Positions 26,050-35,235 of a stretch of DNA of 64,000 bases are shown here, piece after piece (position 1 is the first letter of the stretch; the number at the start of each line of letters is the position of its first letter). Where the stretch lies: positions 21,614-85,613 of the forward strand of contig JAEZGI010000050.1 of NCBI GenBank assembly GCA_023416995.1, read 5' to 3'. The position numbers and the translations under genes were made by a program. The notes under the pieces are model-generated. The model had not been told where the DNA came from. It ran no database searches and was given only the letters and a program-made list of their open reading frames with translations. This DNA is from Bacteroidota bacterium. Lineage in GTDB: Bacteria > Bacteroidota > Bacteroidia > Chitinophagales > Chitinophagaceae.

Positions 26050-28275
26050 CTAATGTTTTTGCAGCGCGAGTATGCGAAGCCGGTTTCCGGCTATCCATAC
26101 CACATCGCCTTCCTCGAACCGATAGTTTGATTCGGGATTCAGGATTCGTTCGTTGTTGTGTTCAACGCCTACCACCAGGCCATGTGTAATTTCCCTGATA
26201 CCCGAACTGCCAATGGTTTGATGCAGAAACTGTGAATCATAAGTGATGGTGAGTCGTTCGAGCGACACTTCTGTTTTTGTTTTAATCACCGGGCTATGAC
26301 TGTCGGACGATTCAAGATATTCATTAAAGTTTTGGATCTGTTCATCGGTGCCAATCACAGAAAGATTATCATAAGGATAAATTACCTGTGTTCTTGCCGG
26401 TACGTTTATACGATTGGCTCCTCGTTCTATAGCGGCAATGTTGATTCCAAACCTTTCCCTCAACTGCAGATCCTGTAATGTTTTACCCGTCAGCTCCGAC
26501 TCGGGCGGAATCTCAAAATTCGCCATATGCGCATCCCAGGGAGCAAGATCAGACTGGGTTGAAACAACCTTCTCCAGTTCCCTTGTGTTAAGGTTGATCA
26601 TAAACCGATTTTCCAGCCGGAAATAAAGCGCCTGGATTTTTCTTGAAAAAAATATCAGCACCAACACCAGGATAAGCACCACAAATAATGCGATCTCCTG
26701 GGATATAAACCGATCAAGAAAAAAGCCAATGAAAAAGATGGCCAGCAGTATCCGAAATACCTGCAGCAGGATGATCGAGCCACGGTACCGGCGTTCCGAC
26801 CACACGGTGTAAGTTTCTTCCGTATAAACATTTTTGATTGCCAGCGCCCAGAGGAAAGGCAGCAGGGCAGCAAGCGTGATTAAAGCCGCAAGTTGATTGG
26901 TCCAGGATTTACCGATCAATGTATTGCTGATGGCTTCAATAAGATAAGTATGAGATAATACAATGATTGAAGTGATGATGGCTGAATGCAACAGGATGTT
27001 ATAAATTTTCGCACGCACCAAACGCTGCCAGGCCGTTGCTACCTGCAGATTTTGTGAACCGGAGCTATATCGTATAATGGCAGCTTTCATGTTTGAAGGC
27101 AGTACTTTATCGATCCAACGGTATAAAGGATCCGCAGCGCGAATCAGGTAAGGTGTAGTGAAAGCTGTGATAGCAGATACTGAAATAGCAACGGGATAAA
27201 GAAAGTGGCTGGTTACATGTAATGATAAACCGAGTGCGGCAATGATAAATGAAAACTCACCGATCGGCGAAAGACTCATCCCTGTTTGCACAGAGGTCTT
27301 AAGTCCCTGACCCGCTATGATCGCACCAAGAGTGGTGCTGAAAATTTTGCCAACAATGGTTACTATTGAAATAACAAGAATGGGAACGGCGTACTCCACC
27401 AGCATTTGTGGGTCAAGCAGGAACCCGACGGAAACAAAAAACACGGCCCCAAACAAATCTTTCACCGAACTGGTAAGATGCTCGATCCGTTCCGCCTGCG
27501 TAGTTTCAGCCATGATGGAACCAATGATAAAGGCACCAAGTGCAGGCGAAAAACCGGCGGTTGTCGCCAGGTACACCATCAGCATACATAAGGCAAGTGA
27601 TACTACCAGCAGCGTTTCATTGTTCAGATGATGTTTCACCCATCTGAAAAATGTAGGCAGAAAAAAAATGCCTGCCATAAACCACAACACCAGGTAGAAT
27701 AACAACTTCGCTATAGACAACAACATCTCCTCGCCGGCAAATTGTCTTGTTACAGCAAGCGTTGATAACAATACCAGCAACACCACTGCTACAATGTCTT
27801 CCACTATCAGTACACCATAAACCAATATGGCATATTTCTGTCCTTTCACGCCAAGTTCATCAAAGGCACGAACGATGATCATGGTAGATGAGATAGCGAG
27901 TATGCCCCCAAGAAACATGCTATCCATCTGTGACCAGCCTATAAGAATGCCGACTGAATAGCCGGCGATAAGCATAAAAAGTATTTTGACAATTGCTGTA
28001 ACGGAAGCAGCGACGCCAACTTTGATAAGTTTTTTAAAACTGAATTCAAGACCAAGGCTAAACAGAAGAAAAATAACGCCGAGTTCTGCCAGCACATCTA
28101 TATCCTTGATAACACGAATGGTGGGCAGGAATTTGAAGTTTGGCCCTATGATAAAACCGGCCACGATGTAACCCAGGATAACTGGTTGCTTCAGCCATTT
28201 GAAGATCAGCATCATCACAGCCGCGGCACCCAGTAGCAGTGCGAGATCAAGGATCAAAGCCGGTAAATGGGTCAT
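26050..28275 (-). CDS. CPA2 cation:proton antiporter with C-terminal TrkA_C domains
   Basis: 741 residues. Residues 1 to about 385 are a Kef/NhaP-like exchanger with about 12 helices; residues about 415-550 add three or four further helices not found in KefB; residues about 585-740 hold two TrkA_C (RCK_C) domains (ELTGKTLQDLQLRERFGI and the later GLVVGVEHNNERILNP). No Rossmann-type TrkA_N with GxGxxG is seen, so NAD(H)-type regulation of KefC is not indicated. Probably moves K+ or Na+ against protons at the inner membrane. Confidence 0.88.
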   Translation of the reverse strand: MTHLPALILDLALLLGAAAVMMLIFKWLKQPVILGYIVAGFIIGPNFKFLPTIRVIKDIDVLAELGVIFLLFSLGLEFSFKKLIKVGVAASVTAIVKILFMLIAGYSVGILIGWSQMDSMFLGGILAISSTMIIVRAFDELGVKGQKYAILVYGVLIVEDIVAVVLLVLLSTLAVTRQFAGEEMLLSIAKLLFYLVLWFMAGIFFLPTFFRWVKHHLNNETLLVVSLALCMLMVYLATTAGFSPALGAFIIGSIMAETTQAERIEHLTSSVKDLFGAVFFVSVGFLLDPQMLVEYAVPILVISIVTIVGKIFSTTLGAIIAGQGLKTSVQTGMSLSPIGEFSFIIAALGLSLHVTSHFLYPVAISVSAITAFTTPYLIRAADPLYRWIDKVLPSNMKAAIIRYSSGSQNLQVATAWQRLVRAKIYNILLHSAIITSIIVLSHTYLIEAISNTLIGKSWTNQLAALITLAALLPFLWALAIKNVYTEETYTVWSERRYRGSIILLQVFRILLAIFFIGFFLDRFISQEIALFVVLILVLVLIFFSRKIQALYFRLENRFMINLNTRELEKVVSTQSDLAPWDAHMANFEIPPESELTGKTLQDLQLRERFGINIAAIERGANRINVPARTQVIYPYDNLSVIGTDEQIQNFNEYLESSDSHSPVIKTKTEVSLERLTITYDSQFLHQTIGSSGIREITHGLVVGVEHNNERILNPESNYRFEEGDVVWIAGNRLRILALQKH

Positions 28276-28365
28276 GGATTTTTTGGTTACTTAGTTGCCC
28301 GATCGAAAAACTCACACCTTGCGAATATAGCAATTTGAAGTGAAGGAAAGTGGTGCCGGCACAGG

Positions 28366-29697
28366 TTATCGACCCCTTTCGTTATCGTAATCGGTGGGTA
28401 GCAAGTGAGAAATCTTTTCGCTCCAGGACCAGTAACCTTCTGAAAAAAATTCGGTTGGTGGCAGGATGGATCCGTTTTTCGAAATGGTCACCGGCATTCC
28501 GGACTGAAGAAAAACTATTGACCGCGGATGGTAGGGTTTGCGTGCTTCCATATTGTTCCTGAGATACGCGGGTTCCTCGAATCCCTTCCTGTACATTATA
28601 TGGATATAGTTATTAAAAAAGAGCACATGTTCGCCATCCGCATTTACGGTCATGAGGCTATCTGGTGTCAGGACGTAACCGGTCATCGTTTCCAGCACGT
28701 CTTTTTGTCTCATGATTTTTTCATAGTACGCAGAAGAATCTGCTGCAAGGTTCGTGGTTGTGTCGTGTGAAGTTTTGCCCGGTCTTACACCCGACCGCAC
28801 AGTTGTTGCATTACCATTGATGTTGATTTGAGCCCGTGCACGCATGATTTGCCTGACTCTTGCCTTTTCGGTATTGGGTGTTCTGTAAAGCCGGCGCACT
28901 TCAAAGCCTGCTTCCATCATCTGGCTATTGTATAATGAACGTGCAAAATGCATGATAGATCCGGCGTAAGCCTTACGACGCGCATTTAAAAATCGTTTCG
29001 GAACAGTCTTCTTTTTTTCTGACGCATCTTCAAACAAGGTATACCCCAGGTAGAAAAGCGTTTTGTTTCCAAAATCATATTTAAATTCTTCCAATTGGTA
29101 TTGGATCCGGTAACCAAGATCCCGGTTATCAATGATCAATGGCTCCTCAGCCGATACGGTAAGAACGTTTCGTTTTTTTGAAAAGCGGAAACGCAATGCT
29201 TTATAATTTCGGATCCTGCATAAACGTGAAGCATCAGTGGTGCCAAGAAAATTATCTGTAAAAAACCTACCCCATTGTTCCCAGCCATCTTTCAGGTAAG
29301 GTTCTACAACGACGGCATCCAGTTCAGTGGCTTTTGGTTGCAGATATATTCTGAGTGTAAGCGGAAGTTTTTCGCTGGAGAACGAATACACCTGTGTGCT
29401 GAAGCCGACTGACGAGATCACCAGGTCATATGTGCCGGGTGGTATGCCACTTAATGTAAAACTTCCGTTTGCTGCTGTGATGGTTCCTTTTGAAGAGTTT
29501 GTAATAAATACACTTGCATTGGGGATCACTGTTTCAGTCTCAGCGTTCCAGACTGTTCCCTGGATCGTGTTGGTTGTCTGAGCAATTGTAAATCCAGGCT
29601 TCACCAACATCAATACCAGACACAGATTTAACACCAAAGAAAAAGCCCCGCGGTATTTCATTGATAAAAACGAAAACCGACGGGGCATTGCAATCAT
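28366..29697 (-). CDS. Exported protein with carboxypeptidase-like regulatory domain
   Basis: 443 residues. A signal sequence (about 22-40), then a CarboxypepD_reg-like beta-sandwich at about 45-130 (TIQGTVWNAETETVIPNASV, LSGIPPGTYDLVISSVGF), the domain usually at the N-terminus of TonB-dependent receptors, but here followed by a roughly 300-residue domain of unknown function rather than a beta-barrel plug. Probably periplasmic or outer-membrane associated. About 20 bases downstream of lysC. Confidence 0.8.
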   Translation of the reverse strand: MIAMPRRFSFLSMKYRGAFSLVLNLCLVLMLVKPGFTIAQTTNTIQGTVWNAETETVIPNASVFITNSSKGTITAANGSFTLSGIPPGTYDLVISSVGFSTQVYSFSSEKLPLTLRIYLQPKATELDAVVVEPYLKDGWEQWGRFFTDNFLGTTDASRLCRIRNYKALRFRFSKKRNVLTVSAEEPLIIDNRDLGYRIQYQLEEFKYDFGNKTLFYLGYTLFEDASEKKKTVPKRFLNARRKAYAGSIMHFARSLYNSQMMEAGFEVRRLYRTPNTEKARVRQIMRARAQININGNATTVRSGVRPGKTSHDTTTNLAADSSAYYEKIMRQKDVLETMTGYVLTPDSLMTVNADGEHVLFFNNYIHIMYRKGFEEPAYLRNNMEARKPYHPRSIVFLQSGMPVTISKNGSILPPTEFFSEGYWSWSEKISHLLPTDYDNERGR

Positions 29698-29717
29698 TGT
29701 ATATAATTTACTTACAT

Positions 29718-31040
29718 CTAATCGAGATTAAACAAACCTTTGTTCAGCAATTGCAGGGTGTTTGTTTTGAAGGCAGAGGGAACGAGGATTGACACATTGT
29801 GTTTGCTGCCACCATAACTTACCATTCGTACCGGAACTGTAGAAAGTGAGTCAAACAATTTGCTTAGCACATCAGGAGTCTGTGAAATTTCATTGCCTAC
29901 CACTGATATGATCGTATGATTTTCCTCAACTGTAATCTTTCCAAATGGTTCAAGTTCTTTTACGATCTCTTTCAGATGGGTTGCATTATCGATGGTAACT
30001 GAAACTGCAACTTCTGAGGTAGTGACCATATCAATTGATGTCCGGTATTTTTCAAACACCTCAAAGATCTTTCTTAAGAAACCATAAGCAAGCAACATGC
30101 GGCTGCTTTTGATATTGATAGAAATAATTCCATCCTTGGCTGCAACTGCTTTCACACCAACAGATCCGGCCTGTTCAGTAATCAGGGTCCCTTTTGCTTC
30201 AGGTTCCATTGTATTTAATAAACGTACCGGCACTTTATAGTGCTGTGCGGGCCAGATGGAGGCAGGATGAAGGATCTTTGCGCCGAAATAAGCCAGCTCT
30301 GCAGCTTCTTCAAAACTCATTTGTTCGATGGGCACTGTTTTTTTCACAATACGGGGATCGTTGTTATGCATGCCATCGATATCGGTCCAGATTTCGCATA
30401 CACGTGCATTCACAGCGGCAGCTATCAACGAGGCACTGTAATCGCTGCCCCCTCTTTTCAGGTTATCGACCTCACCCCTTGCATTACGACTGATATAACC
30501 CTGCGTGATGAACAATTTCTTATCAGGGTGCTGACCTAAAAGGATCTTAAGTTTTGCACTTATTGCAGGAACCTGTGGTTCGTCGTAGCTGTCGATCGAC
30601 ATAAATTCCAACGCAGGAAGCAACAGGTGGTCCTGGCCAATTTCACTAAGGTATACAGAGAAAAGTTTTGTAGATAACAACTCACCTTGTGCAAGTATAT
30701 CTTTACTCAGCGCTTCGCTGAATGAAATTTTGAGGATGATATTTAAAAATTCAAAATGTTCATTGATAATAGCCGTGGCTTTATTAATTGCTTCTTCGGT
30801 TTTGACCAGGCTTTTAATGAACTGGTGATAATGTTCAGCCAGTGTATCGATCTGTTGTTTGGCGGCCTGTTTATCACTTTTAGCCATTGCCTCACCAATC
30901 GATACCAGCGCATTAGTGGTGCCACTCAGCGCGCTAAGGACAACGATGGTAGGTTCGTCATCTCTTGTTATCAATTCGGCCACCTGGTGCATACGTTCAG
31001 GTTTGCCAACGGACGTTCCGCCAAACTTCATGATTTTCAT
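29718..31040 (-). CDS. lysC: Aspartate kinase
   Basis: Phosphorylates L-aspartate, first step to lysine, threonine and methionine. 440 residues, monofunctional. N-terminal KFGGTSV at 5-11, central RGGSDYSA segment, and two C-terminal ACT-type domains (about 300-440) for amino acid feedback. No homoserine dehydrogenase domain. The gene stands with the Ldh oxidoreductase 64 bases upstream on the same strand. Confidence 0.94.
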   Translation of the reverse strand: MKIMKFGGTSVGKPERMHQVAELITRDDEPTIVVLSALSGTTNALVSIGEAMAKSDKQAAKQQIDTLAEHYHQFIKSLVKTEEAINKATAIINEHFEFLNIILKISFSEALSKDILAQGELLSTKLFSVYLSEIGQDHLLLPALEFMSIDSYDEPQVPAISAKLKILLGQHPDKKLFITQGYISRNARGEVDNLKRGGSDYSASLIAAAVNARVCEIWTDIDGMHNNDPRIVKKTVPIEQMSFEEAAELAYFGAKILHPASIWPAQHYKVPVRLLNTMEPEAKGTLITEQAGSVGVKAVAAKDGIISINIKSSRMLLAYGFLRKIFEVFEKYRTSIDMVTTSEVAVSVTIDNATHLKEIVKELEPFGKITVEENHTIISVVGNEISQTPDVLSKLFDSLSTVPVRMVSYGGSKHNVSILVPSAFKTNTLQLLNKGLFNLD

Positions 31041-31104
31041 CTGCTATAAAAATTTTTGGACAGCGAAGATAACACTCAACCTGTATATATTATCGACAGA
31101 AAGT

Positions 31105-32187
31105 TCAGATGAAAGAGATGTTAAGTTTCTGTGCCAGGGAACTTAAATCATCTGCAACGGAATTAATAAGCGGGATGCCGTTTGCTTTTCTTTCAGTTTC
31201 CATTTCCCTTTCCGGATCACCGGGAATAAGTACCTGGCTTTCGCCTTCAACGGTTTTGGCAGATCTGAATCTCCTGATCCAGTTATCCATGTTGGTTTTG
31301 AAATCAGTTGCGGGACGGAACGCATCAATACGCATCGCGCCAAAAAAATGGCCGATACCTTTTCCCGGCATTGATTCGGGCATAGGTACATAAGCGGGAA
31401 ACGGTGGCACCCAGGGACCATAATTGGCCCCGCTCAGAATGGCAGAAAAAATATCAACGACTGCACCCAGTGCATAACCTTTATGACTGCCATGATCACG
31501 ATCACCACCAAGAGGCAGCAGGGCTCCGCCACTTTTTAATTCATGGGGATCAGTTGAAGGCTGACCATCTTTATCCTGTATCCAACCCTGTGGGGCAAGT
31601 TTGTTTTTTCTTTGAAGGATCTCCAGTTTCCCGTTAGCAGCCGTGGTGGTTGCAAGATCTGCGACAAATGCAGGTTCTTCGCCCGCAGGTATCACTACGC
31701 AGATAGGATTGGTGCCAAGCAGACGCTCGACAGAAAAGGTAGGCGCAACAAGCGGGCTCGCGTTCGTCATTGCAATTCCAATCATATCGTGTTCCAGGGC
31801 CATCATCGCATGATACCCTGCAATACCAAAATGATTGCTGTGCTGAACACTCACCCAGCCTGTTCCAACCTGTTTAGCTTTATCAATGGCCACTTGCATG
31901 GCATAAGGCGCCACTACGAGACCAAGTCCACTATCACCATCTACTACGGCAGTGGATGGCGTTTCATGTATTATTTTGATTTGTGGAGTTGTATTGGCAC
32001 GTTTGGCATCCCATAGTCTGACATAACCCGACAGCCGGGCCACACCGTGTGAATCAACTCCACGAAGATCAGCCGAAAGTAATACCCTCGCCGCCAGCGC
32101 AGCATCGTTTTCCGAACATCCGATTTTCCTAAAAACTTCAATCGTGAACTGCAGCAACCGCTGGTAAGGATATAATCTTTCGCTCAT
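31105..32187 (-). CDS. Ldh family NAD(P)-dependent oxidoreductase
   Basis: 360 residues of the malate/L-lactate/ureidoglycolate dehydrogenase family (not the classical LDH fold). Recognisable: DLRGVDSHGVARL (about 54-66) with the catalytic histidine, the VQHSNHFGIAGYHAM segment, and the ATTTAANGKLE loop. Substrate cannot be predicted. Its start lies 8 bases after the end of an exported sugar isomerase, suggesting a shared 2-keto-acid or sugar-acid pathway. Confidence 0.9.
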   Translation of the reverse strand: MSERLYPYQRLLQFTIEVFRKIGCSENDAALAARVLLSADLRGVDSHGVARLSGYVRLWDAKRANTTPQIKIIHETPSTAVVDGDSGLGLVVAPYAMQVAIDKAKQVGTGWVSVQHSNHFGIAGYHAMMALEHDMIGIAMTNASPLVAPTFSVERLLGTNPICVVIPAGEEPAFVADLATTTAANGKLEILQRKNKLAPQGWIQDKDGQPSTDPHELKSGGALLPLGGDRDHGSHKGYALGAVVDIFSAILSGANYGPWVPPFPAYVPMPESMPGKGIGHFFGAMRIDAFRPATDFKTNMDNWIRRFRSAKTVEGESQVLIPGDPEREMETERKANGIPLINSVADDLSSLAQKLNISFI

Positions 32188-32195
32188 CGTTGTTC

Positions 32196-33077
32196 CTACT
32201 TAAGTGCTTTTACCTGTTCGTTGAAAAAAGTAACGGTTTGTTTAACATCCTGCATATTGTTATCCCAGTTATTTTCTCTTTCAATGGATAACATGCCTTT
32301 GAAATTCTGACGTTTCAGTTCAGCAAAAATTTCAGGATATTTAAGTACACCGGTTCCAACAATTACATCTTCAGCATCAGCTTTATCAAAATCCTTGATA
32401 TCCTTAAGATGCACACCAATGATACGGCCTTCCAGTTTCCTGAGACATTCAACGACATCCAGTCCGCTTCTTCCCCAATGACCCAGGTCAGCACAGGCGT
32501 ACAGGTTTGGATGCCCCGACATAGCTGCAACCACTGAATCAGGATGCCAGTATGGATTTGGTTTTGGATGTTCGTGTATCGCTACTTTAATACCGTAAAC
32601 CCCGGATAAGCTATCGATAATACCCCAGTGTGATTTATTGGGCTCAGAATTGATGTATTCAATGCCCATATCTTTTGCGAACGCAAACAAACGATCCCAA
32701 CCTGCAGCATCACGCGCGCCGGTTACACCAAATGCTACGATCCGCATACCTTTAGAACCAACCAGTTCCTTGATACGGGTACGGCTCTCGGCAGACATAT
32801 CAACATTAAAAGAATCTTTGAAATCACCACCAAGTGCCTGGCCAGGAAATGCCTCAATAAATTTGACACCCGCACTGTCTGCTTTCTCAAGCGCAGTTAC
32901 AAAGGGAAAGTTCTTAAACGTCCAGAACTGTACACCTAATTTCCAGTCTTCACCCGCATTTGTGTTTGTTGCTGTCGAATCGCTTTTGGCATTATCGCCG
33001 GAAGCCGCATCGCCGCAGCTTATGATTAATGCTGTTGAAAGCATTGCACATAGCCCTAAAAGAAACCTTTTGTTCAT
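32196..33077 (-). CDS. Exported sugar phosphate isomerase/epimerase (TIM barrel) lipoprotein
   Basis: 293 residues. Lipoprotein signal (MNKRFLLGLCAMLSTALIISC), a short Ser/Asn/Asp-rich linker, then an AP endonuclease family 2/xylose isomerase-like TIM barrel from about residue 45 (LGVQFWTFKN, IHEHPKPNPY, ADLGHWGRSG, GVHLKDI, LSIERENNW). Metal ligands typical of the fold (E, H, D, E) are visible. The substrate is unknown. Its presence in the periplasm is characteristic for many Bacteroidetes members of the family. Confidence 0.85.
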   Translation of the reverse strand: MNKRFLLGLCAMLSTALIISCGDAASGDNAKSDSTATNTNAGEDWKLGVQFWTFKNFPFVTALEKADSAGVKFIEAFPGQALGGDFKDSFNVDMSAESRTRIKELVGSKGMRIVAFGVTGARDAAGWDRLFAFAKDMGIEYINSEPNKSHWGIIDSLSGVYGIKVAIHEHPKPNPYWHPDSVVAAMSGHPNLYACADLGHWGRSGLDVVECLRKLEGRIIGVHLKDIKDFDKADAEDVIVGTGVLKYPEIFAELKRQNFKGMLSIERENNWDNNMQDVKQTVTFFNEQVKALK

Positions 33078-33203
33078 TTGAAATTTATTAAGTGATTGAA
33101 TTGTTAAACCGGGTTCAAGTTAGGGATTATGTTTTGAAAAAACAGATGATAAACAGCCTTATAGCGTTAGATAAGCTACCTTTATTAGAGTCATCTTTTA
33201 ATT

Positions 33204-34508
33204 ATGTATCGACGTTTTTCGCCTGCCAGGTTATATGTGAGTGTGCTTTTTTGTTTGTTCTTTGCTCCTGGTGTTTTTGCTCAGACCAGCCAGGAAATTT
33301 ACTCGGATTATGTGTTGTATCCCAAACGCGAAAAACTGGATAAGGACTTAAGAATTAATCTTACATCGCGGGTTTTTGCGTTGGAGCTGGACAGTAACAA
33401 TGAACATCGTTTTGAATCGGCCTGCATGGCTGTTTCACAATTCCTGTTCACCGGTCCTGAGATCCGTGAAGGATTTGACAAATTGTTTGCCGGCTACGAC
33501 ATTCTCGAATTCGAAACGAGGCGGGCTTTCCTTGAAGCAGTTTACGCGGTTTATCCCGACGATTATTATTTAAATATGCAGAAGTTACTGGCAGTTTCTG
33601 ATGAACCCATACTTTTTGCAATGAAGGCTGTTTACCTGCTGCGACACGATCCGGGTACAGCGAACCGCAACCAGCTAAAGATCTCATTAGTAGAACAGTT
33701 TCCGGGTTTTGACAGCATTCCCGTATTAAAGGAGCTTGAGAACTATATTAACGGATATGGTCAACCGAAGAAAAAAGCACTGCCGGATCCGCGCAGTTTG
33801 TTTGCTCATCAGAAAACTATCGGTCGCAAAGTTGTGTATTCATTTCAACGCTGGAACCGCGATTACCCGGGTCTGGCGATCGTTCAGCACGCCGATGGAA
33901 AATTTGCCCGCGATGCTTCCGGCAGGTTGCTTGTTTTTCAGCAACTGGCAAGGTCGGCTTCTGACCTCCCCTACTTTATTACCAACGGCAGTACACCGCA
34001 GGGTGTTTACAGCCTGTTAGGAACCGCGGTTTCAAAGATCAACTGGATCGGCCCTACACCTAATATCCAGATGGGGCTTCCTTTTGAGCATCCCTGGAAC
34101 CGGTATTTCCACCAGCCCCTTGCTCCACGCCAGGATTCATTGAAACTGTACCTGGGTCTATTGCCCGGCAACTGGCAGAAATATGCGCCGATGATGGAAG
34201 CCTGGAACGCGGGTAAGATTGGACGTTCCGCTATCATTGCACATGGAACAACGATCGATCCCGAGTATTATAAGGATAAACCATTTTACCCTTTAACACC
34301 AACAATGGGTTGTTTATGCGCACGTGAACAATGGAACGTAACTACCGGCAGGTTGTTATTAAGCGAACAATACGGACTGTACTCGACGTATGTAAGTTCG
34401 CCCGGTAAAAACGGTTACCTGTATGTTATAAACCTGGACGATGAAGAACAGCCTGTTTCCCGTGCCGAGGTGGAACGATTGGTTGACCGCTTTGAGTCGC
34501 CACGGTAA
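33204..34508 (+). CDS. Probable periplasmic L,D-transpeptidase-like protein
   Basis: 434 residues with signal peptide (about 1-26). The N-terminal part (30-200) is helical, of unknown type. The C-terminal part has features of the YkuD fold: NGSTPQGVYSLLG (about 261-273), then HG at 347-348 and T-M-G-C (367-370) in the order His...(S/T)xGC of L,D-transpeptidases. The spacing of 23 residues between histidine and cysteine is a little larger than usual, and the last signature is LTPTMGCLCARE rather than SHGCIR. I rate a peptidoglycan cross-linking or editing role likely but not certain. Confidence 0.6.
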   Translation: MYRRFSPARLYVSVLFCLFFAPGVFAQTSQEIYSDYVLYPKREKLDKDLRINLTSRVFALELDSNNEHRFESACMAVSQFLFTGPEIREGFDKLFAGYDILEFETRRAFLEAVYAVYPDDYYLNMQKLLAVSDEPILFAMKAVYLLRHDPGTANRNQLKISLVEQFPGFDSIPVLKELENYINGYGQPKKKALPDPRSLFAHQKTIGRKVVYSFQRWNRDYPGLAIVQHADGKFARDASGRLLVFQQLARSASDLPYFITNGSTPQGVYSLLGTAVSKINWIGPTPNIQMGLPFEHPWNRYFHQPLAPRQDSLKLYLGLLPGNWQKYAPMMEAWNAGKIGRSAIIAHGTTIDPEYYKDKPFYPLTPTMGCLCAREQWNVTTGRLLLSEQYGLYSTYVSSPGKNGYLYVINLDDEEQPVSRAEVERLVDRFESPR

Positions 34509-34535
34509 CAAGCCTGAGCTTTTTGCTAAGTAAAA

Positions 34536-34964
34536 TCAGAATGGAAGATCATCAACGGGTTCCGACATTTCCTGTGGAGCCCCAACCTGTTCGCGGTTTC
34601 CACCGTTATAGGAATTATTTTGTTGAGAAGGACCCGAGCCGGAATCAGATCTGCTTCCGAGTAACTGAACGCTTAATACCCTCAAACTCAGCGATGCCCC
34701 GGTGGTACCATCATTTTTTGGATAAGTTCTCACCTCTGGTGTTCCTTCCACATACACCTGTGTACCTTTTCTGAGGTATTGTGCGACAGCAGTTCTGTCG
34801 GTCCAATATGCGCACTCAACCCAAGTGGTCTTTTCAATCGGGTTACCCTGTGCATCTTTATATTTTTCGGTATGTGCTACTGAAAAGTTGATAACATTTC
34901 TACCGTTAACTGTATTAGTTAAGCAGTCTTTCCCCAGATGTCCTATGGCCTGCAACTTTATCAT
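34536..34964 (-). CDS. ssb: Single-stranded DNA-binding protein
   Basis: Binds single-stranded DNA in replication and repair. 142 residues: OB-fold (1-105) with NFSVAHTEKYKD and TTWVECAYWTD, an SG/NQ-rich linker, and the acidic tip EPVDDLPF that recruits partner proteins. Nearby minus-strand frame at 34983-35186 ends 18 bases before its start. Confidence 0.94.
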   Translation of the reverse strand: MIKLQAIGHLGKDCLTNTVNGRNVINFSVAHTEKYKDAQGNPIEKTTWVECAYWTDRTAVAQYLRKGTQVYVEGTPEVRTYPKNDGTTGASLSLRVLSVQLLGSRSDSGSGPSQQNNSYNGGNREQVGAPQEMSEPVDDLPF

Positions 34965-34982
34965 ATCGTAATTTTTTTCGTT

Positions 34983-35186
34983 TTAATGATACTGCAATTT
35001 ACTCTTTAAACTCTGGGCGACCCAATGTGCAATCCTCAGGAAATGCCCATTTTTTCCCCAGATAATCGGCGTTTTATTCTTACCGCCAGGTCGCATTTTA
35101 ACCATTGCCTGATGATAACTGTCGCAGGCGGCCCATAAATATCCGTTAATAAGCGACTGTACCGCCGGGCCGTCACGGGCCTCCAC
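34983..35186 (-). CDS. Possible small protein upstream of ssb
   Basis: 67-residue frame starting with GTG, immediately preceded by an in-frame TGA; 18 bases upstream of ssb on the same strand. It reads like a protein (for example AACDSYHQAMVKMRPGGK, IIWGKNGHFLRIAHWVAQS) but no family is recognised. A second overlapping frame runs 35036-35233. It may be a real short gene, a frameshifted remnant, or chance. Confidence 0.3.
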   Translation of the reverse strand: MEARDGPAVQSLINGYLWAACDSYHQAMVKMRPGGKNKTPIIWGKNGHFLRIAHWVAQSLKSKLQYH

Positions 35187-35209
35187 TCAAAACTCATGGA
35201 ATATTTTCG

Positions 35210-35217
35210 TAATTTTG
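35210..35217 (+). promoter_or_regulatory. -7 element for mnmA
   Basis: TAATTTTG, exact TAnnTTTG, 18 bases before the mnmA ATG. No clear -33 element. Confidence 0.45.
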
Positions 35218-35235
35218 CCCACTTAATTTTCACAG

